The position numbers were made by a program, and so were the translations under genes. A DNA stretch of 64,000 bases, taken from Lunatibacter salilacus. Its GTDB lineage: Bacteria > Bacteroidota > Bacteroidia > Cytophagales > Cyclobacteriaceae. Below, piece after piece: positions 19,063-28,231 of the stretch (positions are counted from its first letter, which is position 1; each line of letters begins with the position of its first letter). Under the pieces are notes generated by a model. It had not been told where the DNA came from and made no database searches. It saw only the letters and a program-made list of their open reading frames with translations. Location: NCBI RefSeq assembly GCF_009797935.1, contig NZ_VOLC01000020.1:1-64000 (forward strand), given 5' to 3'.

Positions 19063-19680
19063 TTATCTAAACAATCCAAATATTTCCCCTTCTACCTTTT
19101 CCAAAATGCCGGAAAAATCCTCCCGGTTGTTTACAAAGTCTATATTTGAAACATCGACAATAAGCAATTTACTATAGGAGTATGATGCAATCCAGGCCTC
19201 ATATTGTTTGTTGAGATTTTTCAGGTAATCAATACGGATACTGTTTTCATAATTCCGCCCCCTTTTTTCTATTTGCCCCACCAATGTAGGGATATCGGCC
19301 CGGAGGTAGATCAGCAGGTCTGGTGCCTGAATAAAGGGAATCATGGAATCATAGAGTCCCCGATAATTGGCGTAGTCTCTTTCGGAAAGAATCCCGTTCT
19401 CGAACAAATTTTCAGCGAAAATATGGGCATCCTCATAGATGGTGCGGTCTTGAATGGTGCTTTTCCCGCCTTGCATGATCCGGTTCATCTGCTGAAATCT
19501 ACTATGAAGAAAGTACACCTGTAGGTGAAAAGCCCATTTCGGCATATCGGCATAAAACTCAACCAAATAGGGATTGTTTTCTACAGGCTCCAATTCCACC
19601 TCCCACTGATAGTGTTTGGCCAATAGCTGGGTCAGGGTGGTTTTTCCCGAGCCGATATTTCCGGCAATAGCGATATGCAT
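19063..19680 (-). CDS. Deoxynucleoside kinase
   Basis: A 205-residue member of the dNK family (PF01712), which phosphorylates deoxynucleosides for nucleotide salvage. It has the P-loop GNIGSGKTT at 7-15, the substrate-site Glu in ELEPVENNPYL, the DRT motif at 77-79 in QDRTIYEDAHIF, and the arginine-rich lid EKRGRNYE. The specificity cannot be fixed from sequence. It lies four bases downstream of the hydroxyacyl-CoA dehydrogenase gene in the same direction. Confidence 0.92.
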   Translation of the reverse strand: MHIAIAGNIGSGKTTLTQLLAKHYQWEVELEPVENNPYLVEFYADMPKWAFHLQVYFLHSRFQQMNRIMQGGKSTIQDRTIYEDAHIFAENLFENGILSERDYANYRGLYDSMIPFIQAPDLLIYLRADIPTLVGQIEKRGRNYENSIRIDYLKNLNKQYEAWIASYSYSKLLIVDVSNIDFVNNREDFSGILEKVEGEIFGLFR

Positions 19681-19684
19681 AGGT

Positions 19685-20575
19685 TTAATTTTTAAATCTC
19701 GGGGAAACGACCGCTTCCTTACTATCCTTGGAATAAGCGTAAAATCCTTCCCCTGTCTTTACACCCAAAATTCCGGCTTGTACCATATTGATTAAAAGGG
19801 GTGAGGGCGCGTATTTGGGATTCCCGAAACCTTCATATAACACGTTGAGGATGGAAAGGCACACGTCCAATCCAATAAAATCAGCCAATTGCAGGGGTCC
19901 CATGGGATGTGCCATGCCTAATTTCATTACTGCATCGATGCTCTTGACACTTGCCACACCTTCCTGTAGGGATATGATGGCCTCATTGATCATGGGCATT
20001 AATATGCGGTTGGCAACGAAACCGGGATAATCGTTTACCTCTACGGGATCCTTTCCGATTGATTTGCCCAATTCTATTACTTCATTTAGGACTAGGGTAG
20101 AGGTCCTATATCCGCTGATTACTTCAATAAGTGGCATTATAGGAACAGGGTTCATAAAGTGCATACCAATTACCTTTTCCGGCCTGGAAGTGACGGCCGC
20201 AATTTTGGTAATGGATATGGAGGAGGTGTTGCTTGCCAAAATTGCGTCTTTGGGAGCTTGGCTGTCCAATTCTTTGAACAATTCCTGCTTTATATCCCAA
20301 TTTTCCGTTGCTGCCTCAATCACTATATCCGCATCTTTTACTCCCTCCGAAATCCGCAAATTGGTGTCAATTCTACCTAAAATCTCAATTTTTTCTTCTG
20401 CAGTAATAGATTCTTTTTTGACTTGCCGATCCAGGTTTTTTCCTATTGTCAACATTCCGCTATCTAGTTTCTGCTGGGAAATATCCACCATTGAAACTTT
20501 AAAGCCGAACTGCGCAAACACATGGGCAATTCCATTTCCCATGGTCCCTGAACCGATAACACTAATATTTTTCAT
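19685..20575 (-). CDS. hbd: 3-hydroxybutyryl-CoA / 3-hydroxyacyl-CoA dehydrogenase
   Basis: This NAD(P)-dependent enzyme interconverts acetoacetyl-CoA and 3-hydroxybutyryl-CoA. It has the nucleotide-binding motif GSGTMG at residues 8-13, the catalytic segment VIGMHFMNPVPIMPLIEVI with the conserved His, and GFVANRILMPMINEAI followed by DAVMKLGMAHPMGPLQLADFIGLD. The start is ATG 20575 (296 residues); the frame is open to 20602 but the extra residues precede the Rossmann strand. A stand-alone enzyme of this size fits Hbd/PaaH rather than FadB. Confidence 0.92.
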   Translation of the reverse strand: MKNISVIGSGTMGNGIAHVFAQFGFKVSMVDISQQKLDSGMLTIGKNLDRQVKKESITAEEKIEILGRIDTNLRISEGVKDADIVIEAATENWDIKQELFKELDSQAPKDAILASNTSSISITKIAAVTSRPEKVIGMHFMNPVPIMPLIEVISGYRTSTLVLNEVIELGKSIGKDPVEVNDYPGFVANRILMPMINEAIISLQEGVASVKSIDAVMKLGMAHPMGPLQLADFIGLDVCLSILNVLYEGFGNPKYAPSPLLINMVQAGILGVKTGEGFYAYSKDSKEAVVSPRFKN

Positions 20576-20831
20576 ACAATTTCGAGATATGAGATTAGAC
20601 AAAGGTATGGGGAATAGTTTTTAATAAAATGAAAACCGACCTATTTTTGAAATTGTACGTGAGGTTTCTGATAAGCATGTTTGTTTTTTAACGACTTTCT
20701 TAAAAAATTAAATTTCTGAATTAGGCTTTTGTGTAATACTTCATACCAACAAAAATTCAACGCTAATCTATTTCACTTAAATTAGCCTCCAAAGAATGTT
20801 TCCTTCAAAGTCAATTTTTCAATAGAACCAC
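20576..20831. other. Gene-free spacer before the tandem repeat
   Basis: No gene, hairpin or recognisable motif was seen. The sequence is A/T rich and presumably holds the promoter of the hydroxyacyl-CoA dehydrogenase gene. Confidence 0.5.
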
Positions 20832-21187
20832 AGAGAACACGGAGGTAACACAGAGGACACAGAGAATTTTAAAAAAACTTTGTGCTCTTTGTGCCTTCTC
20901 CGTGCCCTTCGCGGTCTTTTTTTAACCACATAGTTCACAGTAGTTCACACAGCGTTTTTCGATATCCTTAGCGGCCTCTGCGCCTTCTTTGCGCCCTTTG
21001 CGGTAAAAATGAGAAACACCGAGAGGACACGGAGAATTTTCTAAAAAAAACTTTGTGCTCTCTGTGCCTTCTCCGTGCCCGTCGTGGTCTTTTTTTAACC
21101 ATATAGTTCACAGTAGTTCACATAGCGTTTTTCGATATCCCTAGCGGCCTCTGCGCCTTCTTTGCGCCCTTTGCGGCAAAATTGAGA
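20832..21187. repeat. Tandem duplication of a ~173-bp non-coding unit
   Basis: Two adjacent copies, about 20832-21009 and 21010-21187, are offset by 173 bases and nearly identical over most of their length. Each holds purine-rich ACAC-GGAG/ACACAGAG text followed by its approximate complement (CTTTGTGCTCTNTGTGCCTTCTCCGTGCCC), so each unit can fold into an imperfect hairpin. Shared internal marks include AGTTCACAGTAGTTCACA and CTCTGCGCCTTCTTTGCGCC. Text of this kind (CACAGAGAACACGGAG) recurs in many environmental genomes. No transposase is next to it. Confidence 0.8.
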
Positions 21188-21400
21188 ACGCATCATTATA
21201 GTTCATAGGTTTCAAATATTAAGGAAGTGCCAAATTCTATTAAATTTTTTTCAATTTTTGGGATTAAGTTTTTACGGTTTTATGGCAATGTTTAATATAT
21301 TTAGAAATTCAACAAATAAACTTCTGAATTCTTACCAAAATACAGGATAAATTTTTCAGTTGGTTGAAAATTGCCCTAACAATCAATCAATTAGCATACG
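21188..21400. other. Leader region of the permease gene
   Basis: A/T-rich sequence with no gene visible. It probably contains the promoter for the permease and ligase pair, but I cannot place a convincing TAnnTTTG box. Confidence 0.4.
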
Positions 21401-22747
21401 ATGGTAAACGACAGTACGAGCAATCAAGAACTGAAAAAAACATTAGGTCCCTTTATGCTTTGGGGACTAGGCGTGGGGTATGTAATTTCCGGAAATTATT
21501 TCGGTTGGAATCTCGGGTTAGCGGAAGGTGGGACTTTAGGTCTGGCCATTGCCGTGTTTTTTATCATTCTAATGTATATCACCTTTACATTTAGCTATAC
21601 AGAGATGGCCTGTGCTATTCCCCGCGCTGGAGGAGCTTTTGCCTATGCTGAGCGGGGATTGGGAAGACATCTTGGGTTTCTCACCGGAATGGCCCAGAAT
21701 ATTGAATTTATTTTTGCTCCACCGGCTATTGCTGCTGGAATAGGCGCTTATTTCAGTATTTTTTTTCCAGAATTAAATGTGATTTGGATTGGCATAGTAG
21801 CCTATTTGATCTTTACTGGACTAAATATTTCCGGGTTGCAGATAGCCGCATCTTTTGAGCTCGTGATTACCATTATAGCGGTGGGTGGTTTGATTCTTTT
21901 TGCCAGCGTTACTTTACCAGATGTTGAACTTTCAAATTTGAAGATAAATGCGCTTCCAAACGGATATATGGGTGTAGTTGCGGCCATTCCCTTTGCCATC
22001 TGGTTCTTTTTAGCGATTGAAGGAGTAGCGAATGTGGCGGAGGAAACCATCAATCCGCAGAAAAATATCTTGATTGGATTTGGTACTGCGCTGCTTACAC
22101 TTATTGTTTTGTGTGTGCTTACCTTTGTTTCTGCCGCCGGAGTGGGCGGTTGGGAGGCCATCGTGTTCCCTGCTGGAAGTATGGAACCCTCTGATTCTCC
22201 CTTGCCTTTAGCCATGGAAATGGTGGTGGGCAACGACCATATCTTTTATACTTTGTTAACTTTTATCGCCTTGTTTGGCCTCGTTGCATCCTTTAATGGA
22301 ATTATCCTCGCAGCTGGAAGATCTACATTTGAATTTGGCAGGGTAGGGTATGCGCCGAAGGCTTTTGGCAAAGTACATAAGAAGTTTAAAACTCCGGCCA
22401 ATGCTTTAATCTTTAATATGATAATCGGGATAATCGCCTTGATGACTGGAAAAACAGGGGAAATTATCACCATCGCCGTGTTTGGAGCCCTTTGTCTTTA
22501 CATTTTATCCATGGTTTCTTTCTTTTACCTGCGAAAAAATGAACCTGAATTGGAGCGTCCTTTTAAAGTACCTGTATATCCGTTATTTCCCGCAACGGCA
22601 TTGGTTATCGCCATTGTCTCTTTGATTGCCATGGTTATTTATAATTTTCCCCTTGCATTGATCTTTTTTGGGATGCTTATCGGGGCGTATGTCTTTTTCA
22701 GGTTGTTCATATATTCTCACTTAGCAAAAGCTGATTCAAATGATTAA
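21401..22747 (+). CDS. APC-family permease, ethanolamine-permease type
   Basis: A 448-residue transporter with 12 predicted helices of the amino acid-polyamine-organocation superfamily. The N-terminal region LGPFMLWGLGVGYVISGNYFGWNLGLAEGGTLGLAIA, and FSYTEMACAIPRAGGAFAYAERGLGRHLGFLTGMAQNIEFIFAPPAIA, closely resemble ethanolamine permeases. The substrate call is supported by the overlapping gene for a glutamine-synthetase-like ligase of the kind that gamma-glutamylates amines. A related amine or amino acid remains possible. The start ATG is at 21401. Confidence 0.8.
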   Translation: MVNDSTSNQELKKTLGPFMLWGLGVGYVISGNYFGWNLGLAEGGTLGLAIAVFFIILMYITFTFSYTEMACAIPRAGGAFAYAERGLGRHLGFLTGMAQNIEFIFAPPAIAAGIGAYFSIFFPELNVIWIGIVAYLIFTGLNISGLQIAASFELVITIIAVGGLILFASVTLPDVELSNLKINALPNGYMGVVAAIPFAIWFFLAIEGVANVAEETINPQKNILIGFGTALLTLIVLCVLTFVSAAGVGGWEAIVFPAGSMEPSDSPLPLAMEMVVGNDHIFYTLLTFIALFGLVASFNGIILAAGRSTFEFGRVGYAPKAFGKVHKKFKTPANALIFNMIIGIIALMTGKTGEIITIAVFGALCLYILSMVSFFYLRKNEPELERPFKVPVYPLFPATALVIAIVSLIAMVIYNFPLALIFFGMLIGAYVFFRLFIYSHLAKADSND

Positions 22748-24104
22748 ATCGAAAGATGATATAAGGGCTTATTTACGCGACAATTCCTGTAGCAAGGTAA
22801 AGCTAGCAATAGTCGATATTGACGGTATTCTACGTGGAAAAATCGTATCTGCTGATAAATTTCGAACTATTTTGGATGGGGGAATGGGCTTTTGTGCGGT
22901 TGTCTTTGGATGGGATATGGAAGATAAGTCCTATGACAACGTGAATGTGACCGGTTGGCACAATGGCTATCCGGATTTTGATGCTATGGTAGACATCAAG
23001 ACCTTCCGGCAGATACCATGGGAAGATGATATCCCGTTTTTTCTGGCAGATTTCAGCAATGAAAAAGGAGAAGGATTAGACGTATGTCCCCGCACCTTGC
23101 TTAAGCGCATAAATAACCGGGCCTTAGAAATGGGGTTTAAATCACAATTCTCGGAGGAATTTGAATGGTTTAATTTTGAGACTACACCCGACGGATACTA
23201 TGGACAGGAATTAAGTAAAACCAAACCGCTAACACCCGGAATGTTTGGATACTCCATTTTGAAGGCCTCACAGAAATCGCCGTTTTTTCATGATCTGTTT
23301 GATTATTGCCATCGGTTTGGAATCCCCTTGGAAGGACTGCATACCGAAACCGGCCCCGGAGTATATGAGGCCGCTATACAGTACGGAGATATTCTCACCG
23401 CAGCTGACCGAGCGGTGTTGTTCAAAACCAGCGTAAAAGAAATTGCCTATAAACATGGGATAATGGCGACCTTTATGGCCAAGTGGTCTGAGAAGCTTCC
23501 CGGCAACGGCGGCCATGTTCATCAAAGCCTGTGGGATTTGGATTTGGAAAGCAACTTGTTTCATGACCAAAATGATCCCTTACATATGAGTGCGCTGATG
23601 AAGCAGTATATTGCGGGACAGTTATATTGCCTCCCCCATATGCTACCTCTTGTAGCTCCCACCATAAACAGCTATAAGCGATTAGTCGAAGGGGCTTGGG
23701 CTCCTACAACGCTAACTTGGGGAGTGGATAACAGGACTACAGCCTTGCGGGTTCTGTCCCGTGGGAAAAGTTCCACCCGCTTAGAAACAAGGGTGGTGGG
23801 TTCTGATGTCAATCCCTACCTGGCGATGAGTGCCTGCTTGGCTGCCGGTCTGTACGGTATAGCCCATCAACTTCCACTTAATCAGCCCGCATCGGTAGGT
23901 AATGGATATAGGGATTTCAGCAACGGCACACTTCCAACCTCGCTACAGGAAGCGACTGCCCAGATGAAGGAATCTGCTGTGGCAAAAGAACTCTTTGGCG
24001 AGGCATTTGTGGAACATTTCTGCAATACCAGGGAATGGGAATGCCGGGAATTTGCGGCATCCGTTACCGATTGGGAGCGGAAACGTTATTTTGAAATAAT
24101 CTAA
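22740..24104 (+). CDS. Glutamine-synthetase-like gamma-glutamyl amine ligase
   Basis: A 454-residue member of the GlnA/PuuA superfamily. Seen are the Glu-rich metal site EEFEWFNFE, a second Glu in ETGPGVYEAAI, the NGGHVHQSLW loop, NRTTALRVLSRGKSSTRLETRV and GSDVNPYLAMSACLAAGLYGI. The N-terminal beta-grasp is diverged from true GlnA. Relatives in this clade join glutamate to polyamines (PuuA) or ethanolamine (GlnA4 of Streptomyces). The start ATG lies inside the permease stop region (ATGATTAA, 8-base overlap), so the two are coupled. I infer an amine or ethanolamine assimilation ligase rather than housekeeping glutamine synthetase. Confidence 0.82.
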   Translation: MIKSKDDIRAYLRDNSCSKVKLAIVDIDGILRGKIVSADKFRTILDGGMGFCAVVFGWDMEDKSYDNVNVTGWHNGYPDFDAMVDIKTFRQIPWEDDIPFFLADFSNEKGEGLDVCPRTLLKRINNRALEMGFKSQFSEEFEWFNFETTPDGYYGQELSKTKPLTPGMFGYSILKASQKSPFFHDLFDYCHRFGIPLEGLHTETGPGVYEAAIQYGDILTAADRAVLFKTSVKEIAYKHGIMATFMAKWSEKLPGNGGHVHQSLWDLDLESNLFHDQNDPLHMSALMKQYIAGQLYCLPHMLPLVAPTINSYKRLVEGAWAPTTLTWGVDNRTTALRVLSRGKSSTRLETRVVGSDVNPYLAMSACLAAGLYGIAHQLPLNQPASVGNGYRDFSNGTLPTSLQEATAQMKESAVAKELFGEAFVEHFCNTREWECREFAASVTDWERKRYFEII

Positions 24105-24160
24105 GAATTTCATTCATCCGAACCCATATGTTGATAAAACATGCTTAATAACCAAATACC

Positions 24161-25534
24161 ATGAAAGAGAATACACCCCGAAGAACCTTTATCAAACAAA
24201 TTGGAATCCTTGCAACAGGTACCCTGGCAGTTCCAACCATCATACCTGGCTCTGCATTAGGAAAAAATGGATTTGTCGCTCCCTCTGACCGGATAAATTT
24301 GGCATTTATTGGTGCCGGAAATCAAGCTGGAAATGATGTAAGGGGCTTTCTTGATGACCCCCGAGTTCAAATTACAAGTATCTGTGATATCAATAAACAA
24401 AGCCCAGGGTATTGGGATGGAAAAGTGGCCGGCAGGGAATTTATCATGAAGATGGTTGATGACTACTACAGTGAAAAACACGGTAAGAAATACGGATCTA
24501 CCAAGGGTTTTCTTGATTTCCGGGAAATTGTAGAGGCCAAGGATATAGATGCTGTAGAAGTCGTGACTCCGGATCATTGGCATTCCATCCCCGTATTGAT
24601 GGCAGCCGCAAATAAAAAAGATATTTATTGTCAGAAACCCCTGACACTTACCATAGGAGAGGGAAGGGCAATGTCAGATGCAGTAAAGAAGTATGGGGTA
24701 ATATTTCAAACAGGAAGTCAGCAGCGCTCCGGCAAAGAATTTCGACAGGTATGTGAATTGGTAAGAAACGGTAGGATTGGTGAGCTGCAAACGGTTGTAT
24801 GCGGCTTACCGGGTGGGACACCGGACTTTGGCAAAACGGGGCATTTAACAGAGACCGTTCCAGTTCCCAAAGATTTTGATTACGACACCTGGCTCGGCCC
24901 GGCTCCGGAGGCACCGTATTCCCCGTCAAGAACCCATGTGAATTATCGGTGGGTGCTCGATTACTCCGGGGGAATGGTGACTGACTGGGGAGGGCACCAT
25001 CCTGACATAGCCCAATGGGGCATGGGGATGGACCATACCGGACCTGTAAAAATCCAGAACCCATCGTCCGTTTGGTCAGATCACCCGGTTTGGAATACGG
25101 CAACGGAGTTTTACTTCGAATGCTTATATGAAAACGGTGTCAAACTGATCGTTTCTCATGAAGCCAAGCAAGGAGTTACGTTTATAGGTTCAGAAGGCGA
25201 GGCTTGGGTTTCAAGGGGAAATTATAAAGTAACACCGGAAAAACTGGATGATACTGTGATAGGACCACAGGAGATTAACTTGTACAAAAGTGACAATCAT
25301 TACCGGAATTTCATTGACTGTATCCTATCCAGAAAAGAGGCAATAGCTCCTTGTGAAGTAGGGCATAGGTCAATTACTATTGCCCATTTAGGTAATATAG
25401 CCATGATGTTGAACCAAGATCTGGACTGGGATCCGGTAAAGGAGCGTTTCACCAATAGCTTTGCAGCGAATCAGTTTCTAAATAGGCAAATGCGTGAACC
25501 TTGGGGTTCGTTGTATAGGAAATACTTAGTATAG
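24161..25534 (+). CDS. Tat-exported Gfo/Idh/MocA-family oxidoreductase
   Basis: A 457-residue protein with a twin-arginine signal (RRTFIKQIGILATGTLAVP, residues 6-24), then a Rossmann fold (INLAFIGAGNQAGNDV) and the family motif DIYCQKPLTLTIGEGRAM, equivalent to EKP. The C-terminal part carries GGMVTDWGGHHPDIAQWGM, a segment common in Bacteroidota and Planctomycete relatives. These enzymes use NAD(P) bound before export to oxidise or reduce sugars and polyols. It starts 56 bases after the ligase gene, in the same direction, and may be read through. The substrate is unknown. Confidence 0.88.
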   Translation: MKENTPRRTFIKQIGILATGTLAVPTIIPGSALGKNGFVAPSDRINLAFIGAGNQAGNDVRGFLDDPRVQITSICDINKQSPGYWDGKVAGREFIMKMVDDYYSEKHGKKYGSTKGFLDFREIVEAKDIDAVEVVTPDHWHSIPVLMAAANKKDIYCQKPLTLTIGEGRAMSDAVKKYGVIFQTGSQQRSGKEFRQVCELVRNGRIGELQTVVCGLPGGTPDFGKTGHLTETVPVPKDFDYDTWLGPAPEAPYSPSRTHVNYRWVLDYSGGMVTDWGGHHPDIAQWGMGMDHTGPVKIQNPSSVWSDHPVWNTATEFYFECLYENGVKLIVSHEAKQGVTFIGSEGEAWVSRGNYKVTPEKLDDTVIGPQEINLYKSDNHYRNFIDCILSRKEAIAPCEVGHRSITIAHLGNIAMMLNQDLDWDPVKERFTNSFAANQFLNRQMREPWGSLYRKYLV

Positions 25535-25673
25535 ACCGGTATTTCCAAGACTGTGTTAAACTAGTGGCATAGCTTTTCTTTGAAGGGAAATAGAGTATTT
25601 CAAAGTGGTAAAAAAAGGACGTGATTCCTGCCGTGGTATCTTTAGTGATAACGGCATTTGGAAAAACACCCGA

Positions 25674-26534
25674 TTAGATACCCGTAAAAAAATCATCTAT
25701 CCCACACATCTTCAAGCTTAACTCCCACAGATTTGCCGCATCACCCTCATTTACAGCATTTTTTGAGGGTGATTTGGGTTGGCACTTATCCCAGTATTTG
25801 CCACTCAGCTTACTTACGTCCTTATCACTTGCCAAAAAGATGGAAGTCTCAGCCCCTTTTTGGGGAGACACGCCTCCAAGCCTCCGTAATTTCCACATGA
25901 TGGCATGAAAGGAAATGGTATGCTTGACACCAATGTCAGTTTTCACCAGTCCCGGCTGTACAGCATAGGTAGAAATGGGCAAATCATCCTTCCTGCGTTC
26001 AAATTCCAAAGTAAACAGCACATTGGCCAGTTTGGATTGGGCATAGGCCCTCAAGCCATGGTAGTTTTTAAGGAGATTGACATCTTCAAAATGAATTTTC
26101 CCGTGGAAATGGGAGTCTGAACTGACCGTGATAACCCGTGGATCATCGGATTTTACCAGTAGTGGAAGTAGGAGGTGGGTAAGTAAGAAGGGGGCCAGAT
26201 GATTGATCGCCCATTGACGCTCAATTCCATCTTCTGTCAATTCAACTTCTGAAAACCAACTGCCAGCATTGTTGATCAGTACGTCCAACTTTGGATATTC
26301 AGCGTTAATTTGAGCGGCCATTTTTCGTATGTCAGTTTGCGAAGCCAAATCCGCAAAAGCAGGTAAGGCAATAGCTCCCGGAATAGCCGTTTTTATTTCA
26401 TCGATGGCCTTCTTTGCTTTTTCCAGTGATCGGCAGACCAAGATTAAAGTGGCACCCTTTTCACATAAACTTTTAGCCGTTTCAAAGCCAATTCCAGAGT
26501 TGGCCCCGGTTATTAGGCAGATTTTATCCTTCAT
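25674..26534 (-). CDS. Short-chain dehydrogenase/reductase, retinol-dehydrogenase-like
   Basis: A 286-residue classical SDR. It has TGANSGIG at 9-16 for cofactor binding, NNAGSW at 88-93, a catalytic Ser139 and the Y-x-x-x-K pair Tyr164/Lys168 in AYAQSKLAN. The cofactor loop after strand 2 contains an Arg (VCRSLEKA), which favours NADP. The extended C-terminus and overall pattern match retinol-dehydrogenase-like SDRs. The substrate is unknown and the gene stands alone. Confidence 0.88.
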   Translation of the reverse strand: MKDKICLITGANSGIGFETAKSLCEKGATLILVCRSLEKAKKAIDEIKTAIPGAIALPAFADLASQTDIRKMAAQINAEYPKLDVLINNAGSWFSEVELTEDGIERQWAINHLAPFLLTHLLLPLLVKSDDPRVITVSSDSHFHGKIHFEDVNLLKNYHGLRAYAQSKLANVLFTLEFERRKDDLPISTYAVQPGLVKTDIGVKHTISFHAIMWKLRRLGGVSPQKGAETSIFLASDKDVSKLSGKYWDKCQPKSPSKNAVNEGDAANLWELSLKMCGIDDFFTGI

Positions 26535-26639
26535 ATTAAATATAAGTTATTAAAATTATCAAACGCAAATAAATTTCGGCATCTTTCAAGTTTAGGAGAA
26601 ACAAGGTGAAATAGCTAACTAAAATTTTGAAAAAATGAA

Positions 26640-26763
26640 ACGCCGCTGTTTGACATTTATAATGTCGAACCCAGATAAAATGGGATTTGTAAACCTAGTC
26701 TTCTTAAAGGGGGCTATTGGAATTACAGTTTCCAATTAGGGATTGCAAATCACGAGGATCAGG
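26640..26763. repeat. Dispersed palindromic repeat, copy 1
   Basis: Nested short palindromes: TTTGACATTTATAATGTCGAA, GGATTTGTAAACC-like text, TTGGAATTACAGTTTCCAA and GGATTGCAAATC followed by ACGAGGA. The same palindromes in the same order occur at 28383-28505, and in a rearranged longer form at 55345-55565. It is non-coding and lies beyond the 3' end of the SDR-side spacer. Confidence 0.75.
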
Positions 26764-26765
26764 AC

Positions 26766-26793
26766 AAAAAAAAAGCCCGGTTTCCCGGGCTCT
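26766..26793 (-). terminator. Terminator of the MBL-rhodanese gene
   Basis: AGCCCGG, a short loop and CCCGGGCT form a GC-rich stem, followed on the minus strand by an uninterrupted run of about ten T. It lies 37 bases past the stop codon of the gene at 26831. Confidence 0.88.
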
Positions 26794-26830
26794 CCTACAA
26801 ACTGGCCTTTCGACCAACAATCAATCACAA

Positions 26831-28231
26831 TCAACCATTAACCAACTCTTTCTCTGTCGCTACCCAGTCATTCCATCCACCCGCATAGTTCAGTATATTG
26901 TCAAAACCATTGGCTTTTAAAATAGAGTATGCTATTGCAGCTCTACCACCGGCCTGACAATGAATGATGACCTGTTTGTCTTTGGATACTTTGTCAAGAT
27001 TCTGGGGAAGTTTGCCAACAAATAGGTTGATGGCACCTTCTATATGACCTTGATTGAATTCGGATGCGCCTCTTGCATCAATCACCTGAGCATCTTCTTT
27101 CAATTTAGATTTTACAGTTTCTTTGTCTATTGGTGAGTACGTTTCAAGGTTTCCTTTTTCAAATGAGGCCAGCTGCTCAGGGGTGATGTATCCTGACAAA
27201 TTATCCAAACCTATTCTCATCAGCTTCCTGGTAATATCATCAACTTGGTTTTCATCAGCGATGATGATGAATTTTTCCTCGTAGTTCAAATACCAACCCA
27301 TCCAGGTGGAAAAGGAGTTATTGTTAGTGATATTTAAAGTGCCTTTTAGAAATCCTTTCGCATAATCTTCCCAAGGTCTGGTATCTATAATTTTCAAACC
27401 TTCCTGCTTGATTTTTTCAAATGCTTCTTTGGAAAGGTTCTTAATCGTAGGAACCTCAGTTACCAGTTTTCTGTCCACCTTGTTGAGTTTTTTCATCATG
27501 GCGAAGTACTTTGGCGGCTCAGGTTGACCGGACAACAATTCCTTAGCAAAAGCTGCTTTGTCATCTAAAAGCTGTAAGGCCCAGTTTCTTATCTTTTCGT
27601 ATCCTACTGTAGTCGATGGTACGGCACCGAGGGCTTTGCCACATGCTGAACCTGCTCCATGTCCTGGCCATACTTGAATATAATCTCCAAGTTTGTTGAA
27701 TTCCTGTAGGGAATCAAACATCTGGGCAGCGCCGATGTCCTGCGTTCCTTTCAGACCGGCAGCCTGTTCCAATAAATCAGGCCTTCCTACATCACCTACG
27801 AATACAAAGTCACCAGTAAATAGCATCACAGGCTCATTGGTAGCAGGTTTGTCTGTCAATAGAAAGCTGATACTTTCAGGTGTATGTCCAGGTGTATGGA
27901 GAACTTCAAAAGCCAAGTTGCCCATTTTTACCACATCACCATGTTTGATGTTATTATGAGGAAATTCATATTTCCAGTTTTCATCACCTTCATCCGATAA
28001 GTACATTTCCGCACCTGTCAAAGTTGCCAATTCCCTTGAACCACTGAGAAAGTCCGCATGGATGTGGGTTTCCAGAATATGGGTGATTTTCAAGTTGTTG
28101 GCTTTTGCAATGTTGATATAGGTATCTACATCTCTTTTTGGATCGATTACAGCAGCGATTCCTGCTGCCTGACATCCGATTACATAACTGGCCTGCGCCA
28201 AACTTTTGTCATAAACGAGTTCGAAGAACAT
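26831..28231 (-). CDS. MBL-fold hydrolase with two rhodanese domains (persulfide dioxygenase-like)
   Basis: A 466-residue sulfur-metabolism enzyme. The N-terminal metallo-beta-lactamase domain (1-250) has THIHADF with His56, His58 and Asp60, then His112 in HTPGH, Asp141 and His191, the iron-site pattern of ETHE1/persulfide dioxygenases. Phe61 stands where many MBL proteins have His, as in other one-metal members. The first rhodanese domain (about 265-365) has lost its active-site Cys (the loop reads IIADENQV). The second (about 375-460) keeps Cys425 in VIIHCQAGGRAA. It probably oxidises glutathione- or thiol-persulfides with sulfur transfer through Cys425. It is monocistronic, with its own terminator. 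Confidence 0.88.
   Translation of the reverse strand: MFFELVYDKSLAQASYVIGCQAAGIAAVIDPKRDVDTYINIAKANNLKITHILETHIHADFLSGSRELATLTGAEMYLSDEGDENWKYEFPHNNIKHGDVVKMGNLAFEVLHTPGHTPESISFLLTDKPATNEPVMLFTGDFVFVGDVGRPDLLEQAAGLKGTQDIGAAQMFDSLQEFNKLGDYIQVWPGHGAGSACGKALGAVPSTTVGYEKIRNWALQLLDDKAAFAKELLSGQPEPPKYFAMMKKLNKVDRKLVTEVPTIKNLSKEAFEKIKQEGLKIIDTRPWEDYAKGFLKGTLNITNNNSFSTWMGWYLNYEEKFIIIADENQVDDITRKLMRIGLDNLSGYITPEQLASFEKGNLETYSPIDKETVKSKLKEDAQVIDARGASEFNQGHIEGAINLFVGKLPQNLDKVSKDKQVIIHCQAGGRAAIAYSILKANGFDNILNYAGGWNDWVATEKELVNG

Noticed and set aside
20832-21187. A CRISPR array.
   Set aside because: There are only two units of about 173 bp with no spacers and no cas genes nearby.
22740-24104. Housekeeping glutamine synthetase (glnA).
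   Set aside because: Its N-terminal part is diverged, and the overlap with an ethanolamine-type permease points to an amine ligase.
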